NCBI GenBank assembly: GCA_015501585.1
Contig: JADNRY010000162.1
Coordinates: 1-64,000, forward strand
Source of the DNA: Rhodocollybia butyracea
Taxonomy: Eukaryota > Basidiomycota > Agaricomycetes > Agaricales > Omphalotaceae
Direction: 5' to 3'
DNA length: 64,000 bases
Below, one piece after another: positions 9,606 through 20,690 of this stretch (position 1 is its first letter; each line of letters opens with the position of its first letter). The notes under the pieces are model-generated. The model ran no database searches and had not been told where the DNA came from. It saw only the letters and a list, made by a program, of their open reading frames with translations. The position numbers and the translations under genes were made by a program.

Positions 9606-9777
9606 CCAACAGACCTGGGCTTGCCCTGGGTCTGCCTAGGATACCCTAGGGAATCCTCAAGAGACTTGACTGGCAAGGGACAAGCCCTAACTCCTAGGAT
9701 GCCATAGGACTCATAGGTCACCTAGTTTTCCTTAGGCCACTCTGAGGTCACCTAGGCAAAAACAGCTTTTCCTGATG

Positions 9778-10143
9778 AAGTGTGTCTGGTCAACTCACAT
9801 TACTGATTATATATGGGCCATATGGCTCATAACGGGTAATCTATCTTCAACAGTATACCCGCTGATAGGGAGAGTAAGTAGCAGTTCGACTAAATATTCT
9901 TGTAAATATTAGATATTTATTATAGCATTTACTTATACTTTGGATTTTCAGTGGAGGTGTTATTTCAAATCTCAATGGAAATCATCTGCCCAGGAACTTC
10001 TACTCCATCTGCTAGCTACGCACCAGGAGTTGAATTATCCATGGTCTCCATATAATGCACAGTCTCCAATACAGGTGACTGTAATTTATGTATCAGGATG
10101 GCTACTGAGCCAGGATAGAATGCCTGTCCAGGGTAGGGGCAAA
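9778..10143. other. Intergenic, nothing recognised
   Basis: This stretch lies between the MITE cluster and the stop codon of the membrane-protein gene. It is AT-rich around 9895-9940, and I see no gene or repeat. Confidence 0.4.
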
Positions 10144-11389
10144 TTAGTTTGAAATTTCAATATAGAGATAATGTGGACTGACAATTCCCCACGCAACTAT
10201 AAAGCCGATAATGCCTTGGGAGGAGGGGAATAACATAGCAACCAGAGGGTATTTGATGTCCACATCATTGTTAATAGATGGTCGAAAGCCTATACCGTTG
10301 GATATAAAAAAATCCACCAGATATATGATCTGTACTACACAAAAGATGGCTCCAGACTCGATTAGAAGTGCCAAAACCTTGAGAACATATGTTTGCCTGT
10401 ATATTGCAGCTTCTTTCATTGTTTTGCGGTGAGACCTAGTACACATTTTAAATTGGTCAGACACATTGTCAGCTGAAAGCTTGCCATGCTTTCCACCCAA
10501 TGAGCAAAGTTGCAACAGCATTGAGGGCCAAGGAAGTGACAACCGAGAGCCAGTCCAAAAGGCCAAAAAACCACATACGCGGTCTAGGTAGCCCATAAAT
10601 ATTGTTCAAGGGGTTTAACCTTAGTCTGGTCTGAACTATACAGTCCATTACATTGATCACTATAAGGTAAATAGTCATAATAGAACTCCGAGAGCAGCAA
10701 TGACCAAACTTCACAGAGCAACATACCAATGTTGACAGCCATCAAGAAAACCAAGATCACTTTCCAGGACTTATTGTGTGAAGATAAAACCCATGCCCTC
10801 CAAACAACAATTGCATCACTCAAGAGAAGCTAGCACATGGTTTGGTTTAGTTTTACAACTTCAAGTTGTGAAAGTGAATATAAACTCACAATTACAGTGC
10901 CAGGCAGAATTTCAAGGGACCCGGAAGCTTCTTTAGAGATACTAGAAGCAATCTCCATATGAGATGCACAGAATCGAGGTAGAGGGCATAATTCATTGTA
11001 TATGATGAAGTTGCAGCTAACAAGAATGTTGAAAATATCCCAAGTGAAAAACGCAAAAACCAAAATCAAGATACAAAGCAGCATGATTCGAGGCTTTTCC
11101 ATGGACCCACTAAATATTAAGAGAGAAATAAAAAATCAAACAAGACAGGAGTGAGGTGGGTGTTGGGATTGAGGCTACTCACATCAAAGGGTAGGCTGAA
11201 ATACATGTCAACAAAGTAAACATTCCTATGGTAGTAAGAAAATAGTAAGCATATATGACGGTTGGTGGATAGGTTTGAAAAATTACACACCATATAACGG
11301 CATTATTACCATCAGCTTTGAAGCATTATACCAGCAACCTGAACACCAAAGACTTGTTGCAATCCTTTTCCATCGCCGGCGGAAACCAT
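10144..11389 (-). CDS. Multi-pass (7-TM-like) membrane protein, six exons
   Basis: The model from ATG at 11389 joins 11389-11332, 11225-11183, 11109-10890, 10829-10727, 10659-10485 and 10435-10144. The phases agree throughout and give 296 aa. Hydrophobic segments recur (MLLCILILVFAFFTW, WKVILVFLMAVNIG, VVTSLALNAVATLLIGW, LKVLALLIESGAIFCVV and the C-terminal LVAMLFPSSQGIIGFIVAW). The motif LLLSDAIVVWRAWVL after intron 3 and a lysine/arginine loop before LALLIESG match a large family of mushroom seven-helix proteins of unknown ligand. Introns are 45-110 nt; four use GT-AG and the fifth (10484-10436) uses GC-AG. No stop or frameshift is needed, so the gene looks functional. The start and the last exon are the least certain parts. 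Confidence 0.72.
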
Positions 11390-11900
11390 GATCCAAGTAG
11401 TTTGCTCAACTAGCCAGCTTTATATGATATCAGTTGATAATTTATTCAATTAACACCTATTTAATTGATACTTTGCGCAGACGGCCTTGTTTTACTGCCA
11501 TTAGCAAATCAAGTCAGCAACTGATGATCAATTTACTGACGTGCATGTGGTGGACAGGTCTACTTGGTTCCTGAGGCACTGTTTGGTGCTTCTATGTCTC
11601 CTCATTGCTGTAAGTGGTCGTGCGGCAGGTGCCAGTGTATAACGACGCCTGAATGAGCATTCTGGCCCACTGGTTCCCGGCCACAGCAACAAGGACCAAT
11701 ATAAGTTGGACCTTTGCCCAGTCAGGCACGTAGACCGCTTCAGTTGATCAGGTTCGGTCGAGTCAGGGGTCAACTGTCAACAACTACTTGGAGGTTACAA
11801 CCTGCGTCAGTAGAAGTCTATCCAAAAAGCAGTAGACTAATGTAGTTTGGATGTTACAGTACCATCAGTAAAATGAAAATCTTCCTGAGTTATTGGGGCT

Positions 11901-12445
11901 TCAACTCCCTGGATCGGGTTTATAAATAATCTTTGAAACTATAGATACCGCCTTGATACCGCCACCTTTGGATTGGAAATACTTTTTTTCCCGAGCACCG
12001 GTATCTCGACTGTTGACTATTTCAATCTTGATAGCCACAAAGCCAGTTAGGAGTCCAAGACAGACAGTGGAAGACTCGGACAACTCTAAGGCCGATATAC
12101 TGTATATAAACACTAGAAGATGAGAGACCAGTTCGAAGATACAACGACTTGAACACAGCCAAAACAATACATGTATGATACTGCCACAAATATGAGTACA
12201 TAGCCCAGCCCATTGCGTGTAACTCATGGGCGATAATCTATGATATTAGGATGACAAGCGCTGAAAAGCCTTCTTGGGCCGCGGAAGCGTGGTTTGATCT
12301 GGACGTATGGCCCATTGCCAGAAGGGTGGTGAAATAAGTACTGTCGTTGTCCCCATCTTGTGCGGCTTCGATGGGGATAACTGCAAGAAAATGGATAACA
12401 AGTGAGAGTATTCGAAGTAGGCCGGACACTAGGTTTCAAGCGCAA
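11901..12445 (-). CDS. Hypothetical membrane-protein fragment
   Basis: A 108-codon frame (12227-11901) encodes a strongly hydrophobic peptide with about three possible membrane helices. Examples are HVLFWLCSSRCIFELV and LLVFIYSISALELSES, followed by a short charged tail. An upstream frame to 12445 may supply an N-terminal exon with a signal-like stretch, but no convincing splice was settled. The pattern resembles N-terminal membrane domains of fungal transporters, and no transporter core follows downstream. It may be a relic or a short unrecognised gene. Confidence 0.3.
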
Positions 12446-13114
12446 GATTCACTCCAACGATATTCGCGCTAAACGGCGGTGAGGTAGTGATACTTGGGTG
12501 ATACTCCCATCTAAGTCTGCTTGAAACAACTCACATCAGCTCCCCGCATTGATTTTTCTCCGCGTGCCCATTCAATTGGGTGGTTATTTCATGCGTCCAG
12601 TTGAGTAAACTGGTTTATGAGGCCTTGGAATGATTATGGGCCAAAAACATCAATAAAAATAGCGGGCAAGATAAGTTGCACATGAACGTTACCGATCGCG
12701 TGCCCGATCGCGTGCCACGTGTGACTTTTCTGTTATAAGATGATATCGTCTTGACTCTTTATCTCTGTTTACATTCAGGGCGCACTTCCAAATATCCAGG
12801 AACACCAATGGGAAGTGTCTACTGCAACCGTCTCATACTGGTCACTTGTTAAATCTGGACGTCCCCATGCTTCTTTCTTGCGATAAAAAATTTTCTCGGT
12901 ACTTGTTACGCCTTGTATTTGTCAGTCTTGGGCTTGGAAGTTGAGGCAGGGATAGCTGAAGGACGGCTGAGGCTGGTTGAGGAGAGACACGCTCTGTATG
13001 ATTCCAACGCCCTTAGATCATCGTATGTTACTGATTTCCTTATCTCAACGCTGCTGACGCGCTGACGGGACAGTGGTTTAGGTTTTTCCTCCACACTATC
13101 AGGATATCCACCCA
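12446..13114. other. Intergenic, nothing firmly supported
   Basis: A 94-codon minus-strand frame at 12906-13190 has no recognisable domain and is not called. Two copies of CGATCGCGTGCC occur back to back at about 12693-12716. Confidence 0.35.
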
Positions 13115-14640
13115 ATGTCACCGCCGAACAGAGTTTTAGAAATTCATGACACGTCAAAGATCCGCAGACTTGGCATTCTACAGCTGCCAACTTTCGTTTT
13201 ACCTTCGTGCAGGCTCTACGCGTTACACACCAACTACGCTGCTACTCTATCCAAAGCTCTCCTCACAGCTCCTCGCGACAAACTCTCCCAACTCGCCAAC
13301 GAAATCAACCGTCAACAGAACACCCTAAACGGCTTCACCTCCCCGTACAACCACCTCAAAACCCACGTCGGCACCCATCTAGCGCTCATATCTCTATTAG
13401 TATTACGACATCTTCCCCGCGAACTCTCCTCCGAGATATTCATCACCTGTCTTCCCTCCGATAGAAACCGGCAGAATCGCCTCCTTCTAACGTGTATTTC
13501 CAAAGGAATGTGGGATGTGGTGTTGGCTATGCCGCAGCGTCGTAGGAAAAGTGAGATGTGTTTGCCATTGTCGATTTCGATACGCGGGTCATTGTACAGC
13601 AAAGTATCGATACTCGTATCCTGAAGACACAAGCAGCCTTCCTAATCCCATCAGTCTCGCGCCGTCGCTGTCCACAACCTCTACAGATATCTGCTCCACG
13701 TCTTACGATCCGTTAAACACTCTATCCTTGCAAACTCGCCCAATCTGGCGAGATGTACTGCTGCCCACCAGCACCTCCAGCGACCCTGCGCCTTATACCC
13801 TGTATCCACCACCGAGATAATCCAGCTCGCCTCACTAGGACTTCTTACCCTCTCACGCTCCCGGACCACAATCTGCTTGGTGTCTTCCATGCTCCCGCCT
13901 CACCCACCTGGCGTTCGTACGTCACTAGAGCCTTTTGATTTTCGTCAGAGGATAGGGTACGTTCCGTTCATGCCTCTTCTCGAAGGTTCGACTTTTGGTT
14001 CATCTTCTTTCTTACGTCCTTTCTTACTTGTACCTCTCTCCCAGGTTCAGCTTCATCTTTCCCCCTCAAAGAAATATACCTCTCGGCCCCCCTCAAATCC
14101 CAATCCTCCCTCGCGCTCACACATCTCTGCTTAGACCTATTTCGACCCGAAATGCGAGGTTGTTCCCATCCCAATAGTGGACACACATTTGTCTGGAAAA
14201 TCACTGTCGGCCTTGCGTCGTTTGACGTCAACGCTAATGCAGATACCGATCCCCCTTCCCCCCTCTTCCCGCATCGAGAAGCTTGTCTTACTGGAATGCA
14301 GACGCATTTCCGAGGACGCTCTTCTCATGTTTGCGAGATCGCGGACCAGTGCTGCTTGACATGCGCTTCGCCTGGTTTAGCGACACCTTCAATGGTGTCC
14401 TCCTTGGCGCATCGACAACCTGTAGCAGGAGCAGCACCAAGATGGTTTCGTCCCCATCTTTCTCTTTTATTGCGTCTTATATTGAGGACTTTGGCCAGGA
14501 GAGCATTCTCGTTGGGTGGAAGTATCCTGCACATGGCAGTCCCACCCCGTGTGTAGCTGATTCACCTTGGGAGGGAGCCACTGTGAGTACAAGTACGGAG
14601 CGGGGAATATCAGTATGAGTATGTGGGGGAACTTCAGGTG
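13115..14640 (+). pseudogene. F-box/LRR-type protein relic, copy 1
   Basis: The first part reads a helical leader followed by LRHLPRELSSEIFITCLPSD. This is the F-box core of the common mushroom F-box proteins, which recruit targets to SCF ubiquitin ligases. The following block is disturbed. Later pieces in other frames (RAFDFRQRIGYVPFMPLLEG, and around 14220-14350 KLVLLECRRISEDALLMFAR) belong to the downstream leucine-rich part. Several frame changes are needed and no single frame spans the locus. A related relic with the same RAFDFRRGIG block lies at 31755-32420, and another at about 57000-58260 on the minus strand. The downstream neighbour is a truncated acyltransferase, as in copy 2. Confidence 0.6.
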
Positions 14641-14888
14641 GGATGGGCTCAGTGTGCAGGAGAGGAATACCCCCTGATAGGGAGACGTAGCAGTTTGAGT
14701 AAATATTCGTAAATATCAGTTGGTAGTTGATAAGAATTTTGTAGTCTTATGCATGAACACAGTTGTCCCGTAGCTTTACTAGCATTAGCCGTTGAAGCTT
14801 GATAGCCAGGAACTCATCAACTTGAAGAGGATAGTGATATTTTTATTTCAACACAGCGCTCAAGCTATGTATGCAGCAAGGCAAAAGT

Positions 14889-15577
14889 CTAAACAAATGG
14901 GTCCAAACCGCCCTCCATTCTCTCTAATGCTTTTTTTATTGCTCTCCAGCGTGAAGCACGTACACATGCTTCGACAAGATATCCACCATCCTGGAGCTTG
15001 TTGATTGTAACACTATGGTCAGGTGCAACCGGATTTCCCCAGAACCAGAGTCCCAGCTGCTCCGAACCCAAATCAATTGTCTCGATCCCACTAAGAACCT
15101 GGTTTGAAAAAAGCCAGCTGTCCAGCTTCCTTCTTCCTAGAGGCACAATGCCCCAGCCTATACTGTGCCACCACTTTGCAACTCCCTGGATGTAGGTGAT
15201 GTTCCGTCTCTCGTTAAGACTTTCGCGATGACACAAGGCAAGCTCGTAGAGAGACATTGAGGAAAGAGAGCGAATATCAATCAATGGGAGGGCCATTGGC
15301 ATATATGCATTATGAGGATATTGCTCCGATTCAGGGTTTATCTCAGCAAGTATCTGTCTCATTGAAAAAACTGAATTAACAGAAATCTTGTTGGGAGTGC
15401 TACATCCCTCTTCAAGGTAGACAGCCTGTTTAAGATGTGAGCACTACCCATATACATACCAGTGGATTGACAGACTTTCATTAACCAAGCAATAAGCATA
15501 TCTCCCTCATATCTCCCTTTGAGACCGGAGGCTTTCCGGATTCCTCTGGCTCCTTGCTCATTCTGACCATTATACAC
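14889..15577 (-). pseudogene. Fungal acyltransferase, 5'-truncated duplicate
   Basis: Frames at 15577-15359 and 15362-14889 match exon 1 end and exon 2 of the acyltransferase at 32743-34181. They include EGDMLIAWLMK, the YPHNAYMP block, MSLYELALCHRESLNE and the identical C-terminus ERMEGGLDPFV. Similarity stops near 15585, so the N-terminal two thirds of exon 1, including the HxxxD catalytic motif, are missing. It cannot encode an active enzyme. The adjacent upstream sequence (14640-14880) also matches 32480-32750, showing that the whole F-box/acyltransferase block was duplicated. Confidence 0.8.
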
Positions 15578-15592
15578 TCAGGAAAAACGACA

Positions 15593-16642
15593 CTAGGATG
15601 ACAGCCTCCGCGCCGATCCTCGTGTACGAACCCATCCCTGCATCTATGCTCGGTGAGGTTGCGGGTTCAAACGTTCATTTGTCAAAATAAACGGACGAGA
15701 TGGTTGAATTAAAAGAAACAATGGGTTCTAGCGAAGGTTCTGTGGGTTCCATGGAGGGCAGTATTAGTCAAATCATTAGAATCAAGTATTTTAGAATTGA
15801 ATATGAGCGTACTGACAGTCATAGCCGCATGAGAATGTAAAGTAGTTGTTGTTTGTTGTCAAACTCTTGTGGCAGATTGATATTCTCGAGGTTGGGCAGA
15901 GCTATATGGGGAAAAGGCCGAATGAGAGTAAGAGAGATGAGATCTTGAGACCTATAGCAAGGAGAATGGGGGAATGGTCAGATTCTGTACAGCTATCGTT
16001 GAGCTCAGGTAGACGTACCTTGTGTCTACTTTACTTCTAATGAATCGGATAGGTTAGCATCCCGTTCGAATACATGACGGCGCTGTTGACACTATTAGCA
16101 TTGCGAGTAATGGGAATGTGTTAGAAGGACAAAAGGAAGAAGTGACGTGCTAATCACAGTCATTCAATACTGTATTGTACTCTGCTCTTAGGGTCTTCTG
16201 TTATAAAGCCTCAAGGATATCGCTTCGCAGCCCACTCCGCGCATAACTGCGGTCATCAGCCATGCGAAGTCTTACTCAAGCAGCGGAAGCGTTTAAACGA
16301 ATAGCGCAGACCGTGCTTGAGACCATGACTCTTCAACAAAGAGAGCAGCTACGTATGACCTTGCCAAGGAAGGGAGGGAGGAAGTAAGAGGAACAGCCGG
16401 GGCCCGCGCAAGAAACTGCAGACTTTGGTACGTATCGAGATTTGTTATCACTATAAAATCCCTTGAAAACCCCCCGGTGCTTGGCAAGACTTGAGGCCAA
16501 CAGGTTCGAGTTAGAACCTGGATTACTATACTCAAGCCGCTATATCATGTAGCCAATGATAGCCAATGACATGGTACGCAACCTCAGAGGTTTGTATACA
16601 GTCTCATCACACAGATCTCCACTCAATCAAAGATCTGTCTAA
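15593..16642. other. Intergenic, upstream of the receptor gene
   Basis: No gene is supported. It holds the likely promoter of the NACHT-WD40 gene starting at 16643, but I could not identify a specific regulatory motif. Confidence 0.4.
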
Positions 16643-19433
16643 ATGTCACCTGAAGTTCGTGCGAAATCGATGGGCAGTGAAATTGTTCGCCGTTCCTCCT
16701 TGGCTTCCCCCATCATGTCACAAGCTCAGCGCCCACGGAAACGAGATAAGCTCCGTAAGTTGCTTCACCTGGACTCATCGCGAGCAGCATCCCCGGCTCC
16801 GTCCACAGGTACGATGCTATTTGAATAAGCCCAGTCGCATACTAATTCGACTCAAGAACCCAACCAACAATTGCGACTTGGATCGCCAACTCCAGGCAAG
16901 ATGGCATTGGATAGCGCACAGCTTTTGCTCGGTGGCTTAGCCGTGTGCTTGGATGGCGTACCGATTGCAAGTAATGTAGTCAAAGTGGTAAATGTCCTCA
17001 CGGAAATTGCAAACGTGAGTAGCTTGAACCTCATGGACTCGGATGGAAGTATGTGTATTGAATATCGGTTGGATAGACTGTGAAAGGTAACAATGAGGAT
17101 CTTTCCCAGCTCTGTGATCTCGTGAAAAGCCGTCTGGAAGCTGTGGATTCTAAACTTGGTGCGACCAAGGTGTCCTCGTGCGTAATCAGTTTCAATACCA
17201 TGTTCGGCTATTACATCGATGCCTAAGTACTTACTTGTATACAGGGATTTACAGTCTGCTAATGAAACATTTGCAAAGTTTGTCACATGGCTACTCATCA
17301 CTTGGTCTGAATAATAAACTTTCGACAGGTTCCTTGTGGACAAGCTTCACGCCATGCAAAATATTCGTGGTAGGCAAACATGGAGAGCTGTGATCGAAAG
17401 TTCCGAGAATAGAGCCCATATTGCCCGTTTTTTGAAGGAAATCCAGGAACAAACAACTACATTCCAAGTTAGTGGATGTAGTATCTCATTGCCATCCGTA
17501 CTAACGAAGTATCCTCCAGTTGGATATCTCGCTGTGCATTGAGCGGAACTTGGAAGGTATTAAAGACAATATTGAGGTATGTCAAAGCTCGAGCTTGTTT
17601 TGATTGAGCTAATGCGCAATATAGCGATTGCTCTTGAACAATTGGGTTCGCTCTAAACATGCACAATGGAATATATCTCCAACAGATGTTGATCCTGGGA
17701 CATTTGATCACAGTATGTGCACTGATGGAACCCGCCATTCTGTGCTCAAGAAAATAAAGGCCTGGGCCTCTGACCCGTACTCTTCACCCGTGTTTTGGAT
17801 GGATGGCGAGGGGGATCTGGAAAATCGACCATTTCTCGGACCATAGCACATTACTTTGACACCACAAAGGGTCTTTCACATCCAGTTACCTTTTTCTGCT
17901 CTCGTAAATTCCATGATGCAAGACGACAAGTTTACATCATACCAACCATTGTATACCAGTTGTGCTGGCAGTCTAGAGCCTTTTCATCTGCTCTTTGTCG
18001 TATGCCAACTGAGTTGGCTATGGAATTCCTCTCAAAACAAATGGAGGTGCTGTTTGTTCAACCATGGAAGGAGGCCATAGCGGTCCGCTCTCCCGATCTT
18101 CCACCTGTACTTGTAATTGTGGATGCACTTGATGAGGTTGAGCAAGAGGGGGGGTTCAAATTTCTTGAAATGCTGTTGAAAACACTGGCAGTACAGAAGC
18201 AGCATTTACAGGGTATCAAGTTTCTGATTACCAGCAGGCCTGATCCACAGCTGAAAAAACTCTGTGAATCATTTCCCTCAGATGCAGTGTGTGAGTTGTA
18301 CACCATTCCCAAAGAAGAGGTGGAAAAGGATATTCTCAAATACCTTGAGAGTGAAATGTATGAGTTGAGAAGTAGTGATGATAAGAACATTCTGGTGGAC
18401 ATATCAAAGAGGGCTGATGGGCTTTTTATTGCAGCAGCCACTGCTATCCGGTACTGTAAACAAGGCAGTCGGTTTACTAGGTCTGAACAGCTCCGCTTCC
18501 TCAAGGAGCTTGTTGGGAGTTGGTCTAACAATAACAGAGGCATGGATTTGGTGGATAGCATGTACCAACAGGTGTTGGCAGATCTATTTATCAGTGTGCA
18601 TGACATCCCGGATGCATTTAATTCCCGACGAGATATACTTCATTCAATACTCTGCACAGAGGAGCGAGTATCTGTAGAAGCACTCGCGGAAATGCTTAGC
18701 CAAGATTTGGCAAATATTAAAGAGATTCAAGAGGCAATTGCTAAAGTGCTGGAATCCCTTCATGCTGTCTTAAGGATTTCAAATAGAAAAATTGAATGGT
18801 ACCATACATCATTCTTGGACTTCATGTTCAACAAAAAGCGTTCCAATTTTGTCTATCGGAACCAGCGGATGGATTTACATTGTGACATAGACAACCAGTA
18901 TAAATTCCTTGCTCGCCGCTGCTTCCAAGTGATGCGTTCATCACTTAGATTCAATATATGCAGCCTTGAATCTTCTTTCATACCTGACAATGAAGTGGAG
19001 AATCTTGTGGAACGGGTACACAAGGAGATCAGTGAAGGACTTGTTTATGCATGCCTATACTGGGCAAACCATTTGACATCTGCACAATATAATCAGCCTG
19101 GCCGGGAGAAAATGCAGAAGGATCTTGAAAGCTTCCTGAGAAACCAACTCCTGTTTTGGATTGAGGCAATGAGTTTGCTCAAGGAATCTTCAAGGTGTGG
19201 AGCAGCATTGAATAAAATTCGCCACTGGCTCAAAAGCGTAAGCAGACCACTTTAAATGCGGGATATTTGAACTAACGGAGATATAGGCAGAAGATGAGCA
19301 GCAGCTGTTGTCAGATGTCTATGATGCACTGAGATTGACATTATCTTTCGTCGCGCATCCTACAAGCAACTACACGGCGCATCTGTATATATCATCCCTG
19401 GCTGGAAGGGGCCATTAGCATTTACAGTAACCC

Positions 19434-19580
19434 CCGTGCAGTCACCCAGCAGTCACCTGCAGTCACCCAGAACAGTCACCCAGCAGTCACCCAGCAGTCA
19501 CCCTGCAGTCACCCTGCAGTCACCTTATGTCTAAATGCAGTCACCCTGCAGTCACCCTATGTCTAAATGCAGTCACCCTA
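19434..19580 (+). repeat. Left subterminal CAGTCACC array
   Basis: About a dozen copies of GCAGTCACC[CT] are spaced 9-12 bp apart, with two copies of a TTATGTCTAAAT-like spacer. The same octamer in the same orientation fills the right end of the element. Such arrays are usually transposase-binding sites. Confidence 0.85.
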
Positions 19581-20690
19581 ACAGCCGCCCAATTAATTAT
19601 ATATGTAACAAGAAAAACAGCAATGTATCCTGTATCCTGTGTACTAAGTGTATCCAACTGTAGTGATTCCTAATGTCCAGCCTCCAGACAAAATATTTAA
19701 TCCAGACTCTGCATACTTAGTGTTTCATCGCTCTTTACGCTTTTTCACGTGATTCTTTTCCCATCCATACCTATTACTCGCTCAGAATTGGCATACAATG
19801 ATACATTCAGATTACATGAGGTATAACATATGTTATGTTTAACTATGATTGACGTTTACACTGAGCATTCTAAGGTGCTGTGTAAATGCAACTATCTCAG
19901 ATGCCGCATGATGGCCATCAATGATCAAACACGGCATTCCCCCAGTTGTCACTGTACCGTCAATACACATTCCTTGCACCCAATCCTCAGGCCCTAATAT
20001 TTATGCACTATAGTATTTAAATCTCACACTGGTAAGCAGACCGCAGGCGATTTTTTTGTTATCTGTTCACGCCCTACTACCTACTAGAGCGATGATCCGG
20101 CTTGATCGGGCCTCACTGTTACACATTACAGTTGGCCAATCACCCAAAAGTGTCGTGATTATCTGGGCGTAAATATGTAGTGCACCGACAGGTGTACATG
20201 ATGAGATCCAAAGGTCATGAACAGTAGGGGCACAGAACATGTGAATAAGCACTCTACGTTTCTGAGCAGAAAATTTGATCCATTGACACAATGCGTCAGA
20301 TGGTTTTTAAGTTTGCGCTGCTAGATATAACACCCTGCCACCTTCCAAACTCGCTTGACTTGGAAAATTGGAAATTCAGAAGCCACCATCAAGCGGTGGT
20401 GAATGCGGGGCCTCGGAACTTGGGAGTAAGTGGCAGTGCGCAAGGTGCAGGGTTGAAATTGATGGGTTTTGGCTTCTCGATAAAAGCTTACTGTTAAATC
20501 GCTAGCATGATGTTTTGACCCCACCTCAAAAACTTACGCATATGCCCAAATGAGCTGGTTTGTGAGTATGTCAAGCAATTTAATAACTGTTCATTTTGCT
20601 TAGAAATGTCCTTAGCGCCATACAAAAAGAGCGCTGAGACAAAGCCTTACCGCCGTTTCCTCTTTTTTCGGCGATTCAAGTGACAGTGAG

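Larger units (their letters stand above)
7929..9777. mobile_element. Palindromic MITE copy A, split by a nested element
   Basis: The left half (7929-8128) and right half (9606-9777) are the two arms of the same palindrome seen intact at 8427-8799. The ends are CATCAGGAAAAG and its inverse. Both flanks are AA, so the expected TA duplication is not intact. The gap is filled by the AAGATGTCC element at 8131-9605. Confidence 0.7.

Noticed and set aside
8483..9721. Several frames starting MTYESYGILG on both strands
   Set aside because: They are generated by the arms of the palindromic MITE and appear on both strands, so they are not genes.
12906..13190. 94-codon minus-strand frame
   Set aside because: No domain, no conserved duplicate, overlaps the F-box relic; not enough support.
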